The notes: generated by a model not told the origin, from the letters alone. Counted from the first letter of the stretch, positions 1 through 9,281 are shown. The stretch: DNA of 64,000 nt from Dokdonella fugitiva (GCF_014138265.1 NZ_JACGXL010000004.1:1-64000); one strand, 5' to 3'. Numbers and translations: made by a program.

Positions 1-33
1 GAACTCCGCGGTGAATCGCTGACGCTTCTCCAT
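1..33 (-). CDS. Transposase OrfA N-terminus (partial, cut by window edge)
   Basis: Eleven codons are visible, reading MEKRQRFTAEF, before the window ends. A lysine/arginine-rich start followed by RFTAEF is typical of IS3/IS911-type OrfA proteins, whose N-terminal helix-turn-helix (HTH_Tnp_1) binds the element's ends. A strong Shine-Dalgarno, GGAGG, sits six bases upstream of the ATG at 33-31. The gene runs away from purN. With so few residues the family call relies on the motif and on the IS-like end at 95. Confidence 0.6.
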   Translation of the reverse strand, partial: MEKRQRFTAEF

Positions 34-95
34 CGAACACCTCCGTGCGAGGATTGTCCTCGCTTTCTGGTGTCCGAAAAATCAGGGGTAGTCCA
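1..95 (-). mobile_element. End of an IS3-like insertion sequence
   Basis: Read on the minus strand, a sequence starting TGGACTACCCCTGATTTTTC at 95 runs inward to a transposase-type start codon at 33. The terminal 5'-TG and a short inverted-repeat-like tip, followed about 60 bases later by a ribosome binding site and an OrfA-like start, are the layout of an IS3-family left end. Only one end is in the window, so the second inverted repeat and the target duplication cannot be checked. The outer boundary is set by the TG at 95-94. Family assignment is inference from the encoded N-terminus and the end structure. Confidence 0.6.
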
Positions 96-146
96 GAGGC
101 ATTTTTTCGCGAAATGCCCGATGCGCGACCGACGAAACCCGAAAAA

Positions 147-806
147 ATGCCTCCGTCCCCTTTTCGCATCGCCGTGCTCGCCTCCGGGCGCGGCTCGAAC
201 CTGCAGGCGCTGATCGACGCGCGGCGCGCGGGCACGCTGCCGATCGAACTCGTGCTCGTCGCGAGCGACAAGGTCGACGCGTACGCGCTGCGGCGCGCCG
301 AGGCGGCCGGCATCCCGACGCTCGCGCTCACGCCGAAGTCCGCGCCGACGCGCGCCGCCTACGACGCCGACCTGTTCGCGCGCGTCGCCGCGGCCACGCC
401 GGACCTGATCGTGCTCGCCGGCTTCATGCGCATCATCGACCCGGCCGTGCTGGTGCCGTGGGCGGGGCGCATCGTCAACATCCATCCGTCGCTGCTGCCG
501 AAGTACCCCGGACTGCACACGCACCGCCGCGCGATCGAAGCCGGCGACGCACTGCACGGCGCGACCGTGCACTACGTGACCGCCGAACTCGACGGCGGCC
601 CGCCGATCGCCTGCGCCGAAATCCCCGTGCACGCGGGCGACACGCCGGAGCGGCTCGCCGAGCGCCTGCTCGTCGAAGAACACCGCCTGCTCGTCGCCTG
701 CATCGCCCTCATCGCGGCAGGCCGCATCACCCTCGACGGCACCCGCGTGCGCCTCGACGGCGCCGCGCTGGCCACGCCACTGCGGCTCGGTACGGACCCT
801 TGGTGA
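147..806 (+). CDS. purN: Phosphoribosylglycinamide formyltransferase
   Basis: PurN transfers the formyl group of 10-formyltetrahydrofolate to GAR, the third step of purine synthesis, in the cytoplasm. The N-terminal nucleotide-binding strand VLASGRGSNLQALID follows the start closely. The catalytic set is present: Asn and His in NIHPSLLPKYPGLHTH, and Asp in ELDGGPPI. The protein has 219 residues from ATG 147, against 212 in E. coli. The frame stays open upstream to a GTG at 45, but codons before 95 lie in the IS end, so the start is 147 or the in-frame ATG at 114. Neither has a strong Shine-Dalgarno. In Xanthomonads purN usually follows purM; here the IS occupies that position, so the promoter has probably been altered. 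Confidence 0.93.
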   Translation: MPPSPFRIAVLASGRGSNLQALIDARRAGTLPIELVLVASDKVDAYALRRAEAAGIPTLALTPKSAPTRAAYDADLFARVAAATPDLIVLAGFMRIIDPAVLVPWAGRIVNIHPSLLPKYPGLHTHRRAIEAGDALHGATVHYVTAELDGGPPIACAEIPVHAGDTPERLAERLLVEEHRLLVACIALIAAGRITLDGTRVRLDGAALATPLRLGTDPW

Positions 807-819
807 GCTGAAGAGCTGG

Positions 820-1037
820 AAAGATTGAAACACGAAGGACACGAAGGACACGAAGGAAAAGCAAGAAGATTTCAGAGATTGAAACACGGAGCACACGGAG
901 CACACGGAGGAGGAGCTTTCAAATAGGAAAAGCTCTTCCTTACCTGCTTTCTCCGTGTGCTCCGTGTGCTCCGTGTTTCAAGCTTTTCCTGATTCCGCTT
1001 TTCCTTCGTGTCCTTCGTGGTCCTTCGTGTTTCAATC
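820..1037. repeat. Nested inverted repeat built from GGACACGAA and GCACACGGA units
   Basis: The whole gap between purN and the DUF3108 gene is repetitive. An outer arm (823-862), made of GATTGAAACAC followed by tandem GAAGGACAC units, is mirrored by 997-1037. Inside it, an arm at 877-909 of GATTGAAACAC plus tandem GGAGCACAC units is mirrored by 951-983. The transcript could fold into a long double hairpin and terminate purN transcription. Low-complexity ORFs crossing it (TTKDTKE, CAPCAPC) are artefacts. The outer right arm carries one extra base. Confidence 0.85.
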
Positions 1038-1104
1038 TTCGCTCTGCACGTTTCGTTCAGGGAACCGTAGCGATACTGCAGCGTCTGTCGTCCCGAAGGC
1101 CACC

Positions 1105-1815
1105 ATGAAGATTCCGTTCGTCGCTGCCGCACTGCTCGCCTTCGCCGCGCCCGTGTTCGCCGCCGATGCGATCAAGCCGTTCCACGCCGAGTACGCGACC
1201 TTGCGCAACGGCGACGAGATCGGCCATACCACGCTCGACCTCGCCGACAACGGTGACGGCAGCTGGACCCTGCGCAGCGAGACGCGCGGCACCTCGGGGC
1301 TCGCCAGGATCGCCGGCATCCACATCGTCGAGACCTCGCGCTTCCGCTGGAAGGATGGCCGGCCCGAGGCGCTCGCCTACGACTACAAGCAGGAAGGCGC
1401 GTTCAAGCAGCGCACGCGCCACGCCGCGTTCGACTGGCAGGCCGCCGCGGTCGCGGTGAACGAAGGCGGCCAGGATTTCCACTACGCGACCGTGCCGGGG
1501 CTGATCGACCGCCAGTCGGTCACGCTCGCGCTCGCCAGCGACCTCGTGCACGGCGCGACCGCGTTCGAGTACCCGGTCGCGGTCAAGGATCGCGTCGAGA
1601 CGATGCGCTACCGGCGCGGTGCGGTCGAGACGCGCAAGGTGCCGGCGGGCGAGTACAAGGCGCAGCTCATGCAGCGCGACGGTGAACCGGGCGAGGACCG
1701 CAAGCGCGTCGCGCGCAGCTGGTTCGCCGAATCGCTCGGCTGGCTGCCGGTCGAGATCGAGCAGACCGAGAAGAAAGGCGACACGGTCACCTTGCGCCTC
1801 GTCTCCGTGCGCTGA
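1105..1815 (+). CDS. DUF3108 domain secreted protein
   Basis: The 236-residue protein begins with a clear signal peptide (MKIPFVAAALLAFAAPVFA, cleavage near residue 20). The mature part is a beta-rich DUF3108 domain, recognisable from its opening FHAEYATLRNGDEIGHTTL, the central YDYKQEGAFKQRTRHAAFDW and the terminal WFAESLGWLPVEIEQTEKKG. DUF3108 proteins are periplasmic or outer-membrane associated and of unknown function, and in Xanthomonads they commonly lie just downstream of purN, as here. The start is ATG 1105 because the signal peptide begins there; the upstream open frame is repeat DNA. No catalytic residues can be proposed. Confidence 0.8.
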   Translation: MKIPFVAAALLAFAAPVFAADAIKPFHAEYATLRNGDEIGHTTLDLADNGDGSWTLRSETRGTSGLARIAGIHIVETSRFRWKDGRPEALAYDYKQEGAFKQRTRHAAFDWQAAAVAVNEGGQDFHYATVPGLIDRQSVTLALASDLVHGATAFEYPVAVKDRVETMRYRRGAVETRKVPAGEYKAQLMQRDGEPGEDRKRVARSWFAESLGWLPVEIEQTEKKGDTVTLRLVSVR

Positions 1816-1934
1816 CGCCGCCCGCCCCGCCGGGGCGACGCGACTGTTCGGGTTCGGCGCGTTTTTCCGTTTCCCTCGATGCAGGCCCGCGGGCGTATGC
1901 TCGCGTGGCGGTTGCGGCACGGGGAGAGCGCGCA

Positions 1935-2501
1935 ATGGCGAAGACGGCGGTGGCTAAGATCCTACTCGCGCTCGGCGCGAGCCTCATGCTGGCGGGCGCG
2001 GTCGCCGGCGCGGAAGCGCCCGGCACCGACTACGGCTGGCCCAACCTCACCGATTTCCTCAAGCAGCTCATCGCCAAGGTCGGTGCGCCGGTCAAGGTGT
2101 ACAAGCTCGCGATGGACCGCGACGGCAAGGTCGACCTGTGGATCCAGGACCAGGCGCATCCCGACCTCGTCGACAGCTGGGAATACGACCACGGCGCGAT
2201 CGAAGGCCCGATCCCGGTCAAGTTCGACCACTACCCGTCGATCGCCGCGCTCGACCACCACGTGATCGAGCTGACCACGATCGACTTCCCGCGCCTGCCG
2301 GCGATGCTCGCCACTGCGCGCACGAAACTGGGCCAGCCCGACGCGCGCGTCGTCTTCATCGAACTCGAACGCGGCGACTCGAGCGGTTTCATCTCGGTCA
2401 CCGACACGCCGATCTGGACCATCGCCCTCGACTCGCCGCGCCACGACGGCCGCGTCGAGTTCGACCTGCAAGGGAGGGTGCTCGATGTCGACAAGGACTG
2501 A
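1935..2501 (+). CDS. Secreted protein with one copy of a locally repeated domain
   Basis: The 188-residue product has an N-terminal signal peptide (hydrophobic stretch ILLALGASLMLAGAVAGA, residues 9-26) and no further membrane segment. I do not recognise a named family. The mature part, from about residue 38 to the end, aligns by eye with both halves of the next gene's product: KVGAPVKVYKLAMDRDGKVD matches EVGAPLGFKHIGIDR, and GRVEFDLQGRVLDV matches GNVEYDERGRLVSA. The Shine-Dalgarno GGGGAGAG at 1921-1928 fixes the ATG at 1935. The last 17 bases overlap the downstream gene, so the pair is probably translationally coupled and acts together in the periplasm. Confidence 0.75.
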   Translation: MAKTAVAKILLALGASLMLAGAVAGAEAPGTDYGWPNLTDFLKQLIAKVGAPVKVYKLAMDRDGKVDLWIQDQAHPDLVDSWEYDHGAIEGPIPVKFDHYPSIAALDHHVIELTTIDFPRLPAMLATARTKLGQPDARVVFIELERGDSSGFISVTDTPIWTIALDSPRHDGRVEFDLQGRVLDVDKD

Positions 2502-3582
2502 GCTGCACTACGCGTTCGCGCTCGCCGCGCTGTGCGCGCTCGACGTCGCCGCGGCCGACGCGCCGGTCGCGCCGGCGCATCCGCTCGACGCGCCGGCCGC
2601 GCTCAAGGCCGCGTTCGCCGAACGCATCGGCCACCCGGTGAACGTGCTGAGCTTCGGTTTCGGCGAACACTACGCGCAGGCGCTCGTGCAGAACGCGGCC
2701 GCGCCCGACGAGTTCGACGAGTACGAGGCGGTGCCCGGCCGGCCGCTCGAACCGGGCCGGCCGAAGAAGGCGGGCGAGGTCGATTGCCGCAAGAAGATCG
2801 CGTTCGCCGCGCTCGACCTCGACGCGGGCGCACGCGCGCTCGCGCAGGCGCGCGCCGCCGCGGCGGCGAACGGCTACAAGACGCCCGACAACGTCACCCT
2901 CGGCGCCGACGTGTTCTGCAACGACTTCGGCTGGCGCGCGATCCTCACCAGCGACGCCAACGACGACGCGATGCTGCAGATCGTCTGGGCCCCGGACGGC
3001 ACGTCGCCGAAGGCGCAGGAACTGCACGACGGCGGCTGGCGCAAGGTCGACGTCGCGAAGCTGCTCGCCGGCAGCGCCAAGGTCGCACCCGCCGCGCCGA
3101 AGGCGGAACCGAAGACGGTCGCGGGCGACGGCCGCAAGCGCGATTTCCGCCGCGGCATCGACGCCGACCTCGCGCGCCTCGAGGCCGAGGTCGGCGCGCC
3201 GCTCGGCTTCAAGCACATCGGCATCGACCGCACGCAGCTCTCGGTCGACGTGTTCCAGAGTGCCAACCGCAAGCGCGTGTCGACCTGGCTCGTCGGCGAC
3301 GACGGCGCGATCAAGCTCTGGCGCGAGGACGACACGATCCCGTTCGACTGCAACAAGCCGTTCGCGGCCGGCGATTTCCCGCTCGCGCAACTGCCCGACC
3401 TGGTCGCCGACGCGCCGTCGCGGATTCCGCCGATGCCGCAGGCACAGGTCAAGGACGTCGCGGTCTACCGCAGCGGGCTGTGCGGCAGGCCGCACGTCTA
3501 CATCAAGCTCGAGGACGAGCGCGGCTACGGCAACGTCGAGTACGACGAGCGCGGCCGCCTCGTCAGCGCGCAGATCCAGTAG
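2485..3582 (+). CDS. Secreted protein with two copies of the same repeated domain
   Basis: The 365-residue product has a signal peptide (about residues 1-24, FALAALCALDVAAADA) and two related halves joined by an alanine/lysine-rich linker near 200-215. The N-half (about 35-180) contains IGHPVNVLSFGFGEHYAQAL and ends in LQIVWAPDGT. The C-half (about 220-365) contains VGAPLGFKHIGIDR and ends in GNVEYDERGRLVSAQIQ. Both resemble the single domain of the overlapping upstream gene. Four cysteines (in VDCRKK, VFCNDF, DCNKPF and LCGRPH) could form disulfides after export. No enzyme motif is visible, so function is unknown. The upstream stop overlaps the start by 17 bases. Confidence 0.75.
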   Translation: MSTRTELHYAFALAALCALDVAAADAPVAPAHPLDAPAALKAAFAERIGHPVNVLSFGFGEHYAQALVQNAAAPDEFDEYEAVPGRPLEPGRPKKAGEVDCRKKIAFAALDLDAGARALAQARAAAAANGYKTPDNVTLGADVFCNDFGWRAILTSDANDDAMLQIVWAPDGTSPKAQELHDGGWRKVDVAKLLAGSAKVAPAAPKAEPKTVAGDGRKRDFRRGIDADLARLEAEVGAPLGFKHIGIDRTQLSVDVFQSANRKRVSTWLVGDDGAIKLWREDDTIPFDCNKPFAAGDFPLAQLPDLVADAPSRIPPMPQAQVKDVAVYRSGLCGRPHVYIKLEDERGYGNVEYDERGRLVSAQIQ

Positions 3583-3628
3583 GGCGGTACGCGCGCAGCG
3601 CGTGCCGCCGGTGCGCCCCCACGCCTTT

Positions 3629-3702
3629 TGTGGGAGCGGCGGAAGCCGCGATGCTCTCGCTGGGTGTGGCGAAAGAGCATCGCGGCTTCCGCCGCTCCCA
3701 CA
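3629..3702. repeat. Perfect REP-like palindrome (29-bp arms) between convergent genes
   Basis: The arms 3629-3657 and 3674-3702 are exact reverse complements separated by 16 bases. The arm begins TGTGGGAGCGGCGGAAGCCG and contains GCCGCGATGCTCT. This GTGGGAGCGGC...GCCGCGA pattern is that of the REP/RAYT palindromes scattered between genes in Pseudomonas and Xanthomonadales. It sits between the stops of the plus-strand secreted-protein gene and minus-strand murA, so it probably also works as a bidirectional transcription terminator. Confidence 0.88.
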
Positions 3703-3711
3703 GATGAAGGA

Positions 3712-5124
<1,413 letters not shown>

Positions 5125-5361
5125 TCAGCCGCGCGCGGCTTCCTCGGGGGTGAGCGTGCGCAGCGACAGCGCGTGGATCGCGCCGCCCATGAGGTCGCCG
5201 AGCGTCGCGTAGACCATGCGATGGCGCGCGAGCGGCAGCTTGCCGGCGAACGCCGGGCTGACCACGAGCGCCTCGAAATGCACGCCGTCCGGGCCGTGTA
5301 CCTCGACCTTCGCCTCCGGCATGCCTTGCTGGATCAGACTCTGCACGGTCGAACTGTCCAT
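5125..5361 (-). CDS. ibaG: BolA-family protein IbaG
   Basis: The 78-residue protein is a BolA/IbaG-type partner of monothiol glutaredoxins in Fe-S handling and acid response. The family core is visible: the amphipathic N-terminus VQSLIQQGMPEAKVEVHGPDG, then FAGKLPLARHRMVYATLGDLMGGAIHALSL with the conserved ligand histidines and the invariant IHALSL end. The start is ATG 5361, preceded by GAGGAAA; a longer upstream frame has no homology. It lies upstream of murA on the same strand, a linkage conserved in gammaproteobacteria, and diverges from kdsD. Confidence 0.9.
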   Translation of the reverse strand: MDSSTVQSLIQQGMPEAKVEVHGPDGVHFEALVVSPAFAGKLPLARHRMVYATLGDLMGGAIHALSLRTLTPEEAARG

Positions 5362-5477
5362 CTTCTGCGTTTCCTCGGGCGATCGGCGGACGGGCGGCGG
5401 GGCGCCGCGTGCGACGCTGGGGCCGCATGACCCGTCCTGTAGCCGGCCTGCCGGACCAATCCCGGCGGGGAAGCAGC

Positions 5478-5483
5478 TACAAT
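5478..5483 (+). promoter_or_regulatory. Possible -10 element of the kdsD-lpt-rpoN operon
   Basis: TACAAT occurs in the ibaG/kdsD divergent region, about 90 bases before the kdsD start, in an otherwise GC-rich gap. No convincing -35 box is seen 16-18 bases upstream, so this is a weak call made from position and composition. Confidence 0.3.
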
Positions 5484-5569
5484 GGAGGCGGCGCATGGTA
5501 CTCAAAATCCTTGGGCAGCGCAGAAAACCCGACGTCTTCCACGCCTATGCGGCCCTCCACCTCGTCACG

Positions 5570-6595
5570 ATGAACGCCCCGATGCTCGCCGCCGCCCGCC
5601 CCCTGAGCAATCCGCTGCTCGACGCGACTGCCCTCGTGCGCAGCGCCCAGGCCGTGATCGCGACCGAGGCGCAGGCGATCGAGGCGCTGCACGGGCGCAT
5701 CGACGCGAACTTCCTGCGCGCCTGCCAGCTCATGTTCGAGTGCAGCGGCCGCGTGGTCGTCTCGGGGATGGGCAAGTCCGGGCACATCGCGCGCAAGATC
5801 GCCGCGACGCTCGCCTCCACCGGCACGCCCGCGTTCTTCGTGCATCCGGGCGAAGCGAGCCACGGCGACCTCGGCATGATCACGCAGAAGGACGTCGTGC
5901 TCGCGCTCAGCAATTCCGGCGAGACCGACGAGTTGCTGACGATCCTGCCGCTGATCAAGCGCCAGGGCATCCCGCTCATCGCGATGAGCGGCAACAACGG
6001 TTCCTCGCTCGCGCGCCTCGCCGACGTGCACCTCGACACGAGCGTGCCGGCCGAAGCGTGCCCGCTCGGCCTCGCGCCGACCTCCAGCACGACCGCCGCG
6101 CTCGTCATGGGCGACGCGCTCGCGATCGCGCTGCTCGAGGCGCGCGGCTTCACCGACGAGGACTTCGCGCGCTCGCACCCGGCCGGCAGCCTCGGCCGCC
6201 AGCTGCTGCTGAAGATCAGCGACGTCATGCACCGCAACGGCCAGATCCCCTCGGTCGGCCCCGACGTCACCCTCACCGAGGCGCTCGTCGAAATGACGCG
6301 CAAGGGCCTCGGCATGACCGCGATCGTCGACCCGGCCGACCAGCGCCTGCTCGGCGTGTTCACCGACGGCGACCTGCGCCGCGCGGTCGACGACGACGAC
6401 ATCGACCTGCGCACGACGCCGGTCATGCGCCTGATGACCCCGCAGCCGAAGACGATCACCGCCGACAAGCTCGCGGTCGAGGCGGCGCAGCTCATGGAAG
6501 CGCACAAGATCCACGCCCTGCTCGTCGTCGATGCGGACAACCGCGTGGTCGGCGCGCTCAACATCCACGACCTGCTGCGCGCACGCGTGGTCTGA
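5570..6595 (+). CDS. kdsD: Arabinose-5-phosphate isomerase (KdsD/KpsF)
   Basis: KdsD interconverts ribulose-5-phosphate and arabinose-5-phosphate, the entry to Kdo synthesis for LPS. From ATG 5570 the protein has 341 residues (E. coli 328). An N-terminal SIS sugar-phosphate isomerase domain spans about residues 45-190, with VVSGMGKSGHIARKIAATLAS and the phosphate-binding SNSGETDE. Two CBS domains follow (about 220-275 and 285-341: ISDVMHRNGQIPS and VMRLMTPQPKTI). It starts the long plus-strand run kdsD-kdsC-lptCAB-rpoN, in the same order as in other Xanthomonadales. An earlier in-frame start would add about 18 or more residues without homology. Confidence 0.95.
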   Translation: MNAPMLAAARPLSNPLLDATALVRSAQAVIATEAQAIEALHGRIDANFLRACQLMFECSGRVVVSGMGKSGHIARKIAATLASTGTPAFFVHPGEASHGDLGMITQKDVVLALSNSGETDELLTILPLIKRQGIPLIAMSGNNGSSLARLADVHLDTSVPAEACPLGLAPTSSTTAALVMGDALAIALLEARGFTDEDFARSHPAGSLGRQLLLKISDVMHRNGQIPSVGPDVTLTEALVEMTRKGLGMTAIVDPADQRLLGVFTDGDLRRAVDDDDIDLRTTPVMRLMTPQPKTITADKLAVEAAQLMEAHKIHALLVVDADNRVVGALNIHDLLRARVV

Positions 6596-6661
6596 CGCCC
6601 GGCGGTAGCCGGCGGCGGCGGACACCCCTATCATTCCGTGCACCGACGCGACCGCGTCGGG

Positions 6662-7231
6662 ATGCCCGTTCCCGCCGCCGAACCCGCCATGCTGCCCAAC
6701 GACCTGCCCGCCGACATCCGCGAACGCGCCGCGCGCGTGAAGCTCGCCGTGTTCGACGTCGACGGCGTGCTCACCGACGGCAAGCTCTGCTTCACGGCCG
6801 ACGGCCACGAGATCAAGGCGTTCAACGTGCTCGACGGGCTCGGCTTCAAGCGCCTGCTCGCCAACGGCATCGAGGTCGCGGTGATCACCGCGCGCCTCAG
6901 CCACGTCGTGACCGAGCGCATGGCCGCGCTCGGCGTCGCGCACGTCTACCAGGACCAGCAGGACAAGCGCGCCTGCCTCGACGAACTGCTGCACGCGCTC
7001 AAGCTCGACGCGAACGACGTCGCCTACACCGGCGACGACCTGCCCGACCTCGCCGCGATGCAGAAGGTCGGCCTCGCGATCGCGGTCGCCAACGCGCATC
7101 CGTGGGTGCGCGAGCGCGCGCACTGGCGCACGCGCCTGACCGGCGGCAACGGTGCCGCGCGCGAAGTGTGCGACCTCCTGCTCGGCGCGCAGGGACGCGC
7201 GGAGTCCGAGCTCGCCGCGTTCCTGCGCTGA
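6662..7231 (+). CDS. kdsC: 3-deoxy-D-manno-octulosonate 8-phosphate phosphatase
   Basis: KdsC is a C0-type HAD phosphatase that releases Kdo from Kdo-8-phosphate as a tetramer in the cytoplasm. The HAD nucleophile motif FDVDGVLTDG is at about residue 31, with catalytic aspartates D32 and D34. Motif II is in VAVITAR and motif IV is YTGDDLPDLAAM. The length is 189 residues from ATG 6662, close to the family's 175-190. The in-frame ATG at 6689 is an alternative, since neither site has a clear Shine-Dalgarno. It lies between kdsD and lptC, eight bases before lptC. Confidence 0.93.
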   Translation: MPVPAAEPAMLPNDLPADIRERAARVKLAVFDVDGVLTDGKLCFTADGHEIKAFNVLDGLGFKRLLANGIEVAVITARLSHVVTERMAALGVAHVYQDQQDKRACLDELLHALKLDANDVAYTGDDLPDLAAMQKVGLAIAVANAHPWVRERAHWRTRLTGGNGAAREVCDLLLGAQGRAESELAAFLR

Positions 7232-7238
7232 ACCGCCG

Positions 7239-7823
7239 ATGGAGCGCCGCTACTGGGTCATCGTGTTCGTGCTCGGCCTGCTCGTGATCGGCACGGAGGC
7301 GCTGCTCTGGCTCGTGCGTGACCGCACCAACGCGCAGACCTTCGCCGGCCCGCCACGCTCGGACTACACGCTGAGCGACTTCACGCTCGACGCGCTCGAC
7401 TCGGCAGGCAAGCGCACGTTCCAGGTCAGCGGGCCGCGCCTCGCGCGACGCGGCGACGACGGTTCGATCTTCGTCGACGCACCCGACTACACGCTCGTCG
7501 ACGGCGCCGGCCATCCGTGGACGGGCACGTCCGAATCGGCCTGGGTCAACAAGGACGGCACGATCATGAAGCTGCTCGGCCACGTCGAGATGCATCGCGC
7601 CGGCGACGACAAGTCCGAGCCGGTCGACGTCGTGACGAGCGACCTCACGACCTGGCCGAAGGACAAGAAGATGGAAACCGCGGCCGCGGCGACGATCACC
7701 CAGCCCGGCTCTATACTGCGCGGCACCGGCCTGCGCGGCGACCTCAACGACAAGACCCTGGAGCTCCTCTCCGATGTCAGCTCGACCCTGCAATCGAGGC
7801 ACGCGCGCGACGGCGCGCAATGA
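7239..7823 (+). CDS. lptC: LPS export protein LptC
   Basis: LptC is the bitopic inner-membrane subunit that receives LPS from LptB2FG and passes it to LptA. The 194-residue protein has one N-terminal transmembrane helix (about residues 6-25, VIVFVLGLLVIGTEALLWLV). A periplasmic beta-jellyroll follows, with the characteristic SDYTLSDFTLDALDSAGKRTFQVSGPRLAR and GHVEMHR. Its last 50 bases overlap lptA in another frame; an lptC/lptA overlap is also seen in E. coli, which suggests coupled synthesis of the two bridge components. Confidence 0.9.
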   Translation: MERRYWVIVFVLGLLVIGTEALLWLVRDRTNAQTFAGPPRSDYTLSDFTLDALDSAGKRTFQVSGPRLARRGDDGSIFVDAPDYTLVDGAGHPWTGTSESAWVNKDGTIMKLLGHVEMHRAGDDKSEPVDVVTSDLTTWPKDKKMETAAAATITQPGSILRGTGLRGDLNDKTLELLSDVSSTLQSRHARDGAQ

Positions 7824-8418
7824 CCGCGCGCTGCGCTTGCTCGCCGCGTTGCTCGCCTGCGCCGCGGTTCCGGCCGCGCACGCGCTCAGCAGCGACCGCG
7901 AAAAGCCGATGGACGTGACCGCGGACTACTCGAAGATCAACCAGGGCAAGGACAAGCAGCCGGGCACGACCTACCTGCGCGGCAACGTGCGCGTCGTGCA
8001 GGGCACGATGAAGGCGAACGCGGCCGAGGCGACGATCCACCAGAAGTCGAACGGCGACGTGCTGCGCGTGGTCATGAACGGCAAGCAGGCGCACGTCGAG
8101 CAGCAGCAGGACGGCGGCGGCACGATGACCGCCGACGCCGACCAGATCGATTTCAACAACGAGACGAGCATCGCCGTGCTGACCGGCGACGTGAAGGTCG
8201 TGCAGGCCGGCCGTGGCGAGTTCCACGGCGAAAAGATGACCTACAACACCAACACCGGCGAGATGGAGAGCGGCGACACCAGCGGCAACAGCCGCGCGCA
8301 CATCATCCTGCAGCCGAAGGCGAAGCCGGCGGGCGAGGCGAAGCCGGCCGCGTCCAAGCCCGCCGCCGACGGCAAGACGGACGAGAAGCCCGCCGACGAC
8401 AAGGGCGCGCCGCGCTGA
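7774..8418 (+). CDS. lptA: LPS transport periplasmic protein LptA
   Basis: LptA oligomers form the periplasmic bridge for LPS between LptC and LptD. The 214-residue precursor has a signal peptide (about residues 17-37, [20 protein letters not shown]). The OstA-like jellyroll has [20 protein letters not shown] and [20 protein letters not shown]. The C-terminus is a Lys/Ala/Pro-rich tail (from about 175, [16 protein letters not shown]) longer than in E. coli. The only ATG compatible with the signal peptide lies within lptC, giving the 50-base overlap. Its stop overlaps the lptB start (TGATG). Confidence 0.92.
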   Translation: MSARPCNRGTRATARNDRALRLLAALLACAAVPAAHALSSDREKPMDVTADYSKINQGKDKQPGTTYLRGNVRVVQGTMKANAAEATIHQKSNGDVLRVVMNGKQAHVEQQQDGGGTMTADADQIDFNNETSIAVLTGDVKVVQAGRGEFHGEKMTYNTNTGEMESGDTSGNSRAHIILQPKAKPAGEAKPAASKPAADGKTDEKPADDKGAPR

Positions 8419-9137
8419 TGCTGAGCGCGTCCGGACTGCGCAAGAGCTTCCGTGGTCGCGCCGTCGTGCGCGACTTCGCGTTCCACCTGCGCCAGGGCGA
8501 GATCGTCGGCCTGCTCGGCCCGAACGGCGCCGGCAAGACCACCTCGTTCTACATGATCGTCGGCCTCGTCGCCGCCGAGACCGGCGCGATCCGCATCGAC
8601 GAGCGCGACGTCACCGCGCTGCCGATGCACGCGCGCGCGCGCCTCGGCGTCGGCTACCTGCCGCAGGAACCGTCGGTGTTCCGCCGCCTCAGCGTCGCCG
8701 ACAACATCCTCGCGATCCTCGAGCTGCGCGACGACCTCGACGAAGCGGGCCGCCAGGGCGAACTCGAGGCGCTGCTCGACGACCTGCAGATCGGCCACAT
8801 CGCGGGCCAGAAGGGGATCAGCCTGTCCGGCGGCGAGCGCCGCCGCGTCGAGATCGCGCGCGCGCTCGCGGCGAAACCGCGCTACATGCTGCTCGACGAG
8901 CCGTTCGCGGGCATCGATCCGATCTCGGTCGTCGACATCCAGCGCATCGTGCGCCAGCTCAAGTCGCGCGGCATCGGCATCCTCATCACCGACCACAACG
9001 TGCGGGAGACGCTCGGCATCTGCGAGCGCGCGTACATCATGAGCGAAGGCAGCGTGCTCGCGCAGGGCACGCCGGCGGAGATCCTCGCCAACGAGCAGGT
9101 CCGCGAGGTCTACCTCGGGCGCGAATTCCGCATGTGA
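8418..9137 (+). CDS. lptB: LPS export ABC transporter ATP-binding protein
   Basis: LptB is the ATPase that drives LPS extraction from the inner membrane with LptFG, which are not in this window. The 239 residues contain Walker [10 protein letters not shown] (34-42), a Q-loop at YLPQEP (80-85), the ABC signature LSGGE (136-140), Walker B MLLDE (157-161) and the switch histidine in [10 protein letters not shown]. The length and the C-terminal YLGREFRM agree with E. coli LptB (241). The start ATG overlaps the lptA stop. About 140 bases separate it from rpoN, the standard gammaproteobacterial neighbour. Confidence 0.96.
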   Translation: MLSASGLRKSFRGRAVVRDFAFHLRQGEIVGLLGPNGAGKTTSFYMIVGLVAAETGAIRIDERDVTALPMHARARLGVGYLPQEPSVFRRLSVADNILAILELRDDLDEAGRQGELEALLDDLQIGHIAGQKGISLSGGERRRVEIARALAAKPRYMLLDEPFAGIDPISVVDIQRIVRQLKSRGIGILITDHNVRETLGICERAYIMSEGSVLAQGTPAEILANEQVREVYLGREFRM

Positions 9138-9265
9138 GCGGGCGCCCGTGAACGCCGTCACGTGCGGACGGCGCTGGCGATTCCGTGGAGATTCCGCCGG
9201 TTGCGGCGCCGCGTCAAGACCTGCCCTCGACCGATCTTTGGCGCTAGGATGACCGAAACGCCACT

Positions 9266-9281
9266 TGGCACGTTTTCGGCA
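9266..9281 (+). promoter_or_regulatory. Sigma-54-type sequence over the rpoN start codon
   Basis: The sequence TGGCACGTTTTCGGCA matches the -24 half TGGCACG exactly. It has GC at the -12 position, and GG and GC are separated by exactly ten bases. It ends on the first base of the rpoN ATG, so binding there would block rather than promote rpoN transcription. The -12 half is CGGC instead of TTGC, so it could be a weak site or chance. Confidence 0.4.

Noticed and set aside
45-146. Extended purN N-terminus from GTG 45
   Set aside because: Those codons cross the IS end and precede the conserved VLASGRGSN strand by more than 40 residues, without homology.
872-1132. Minus-strand ORF with TTKDTKE and CAPCAPC stretches
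   Set aside because: It is translated repeat DNA from the nested inverted repeat; such ORFs are a known annotation artefact.
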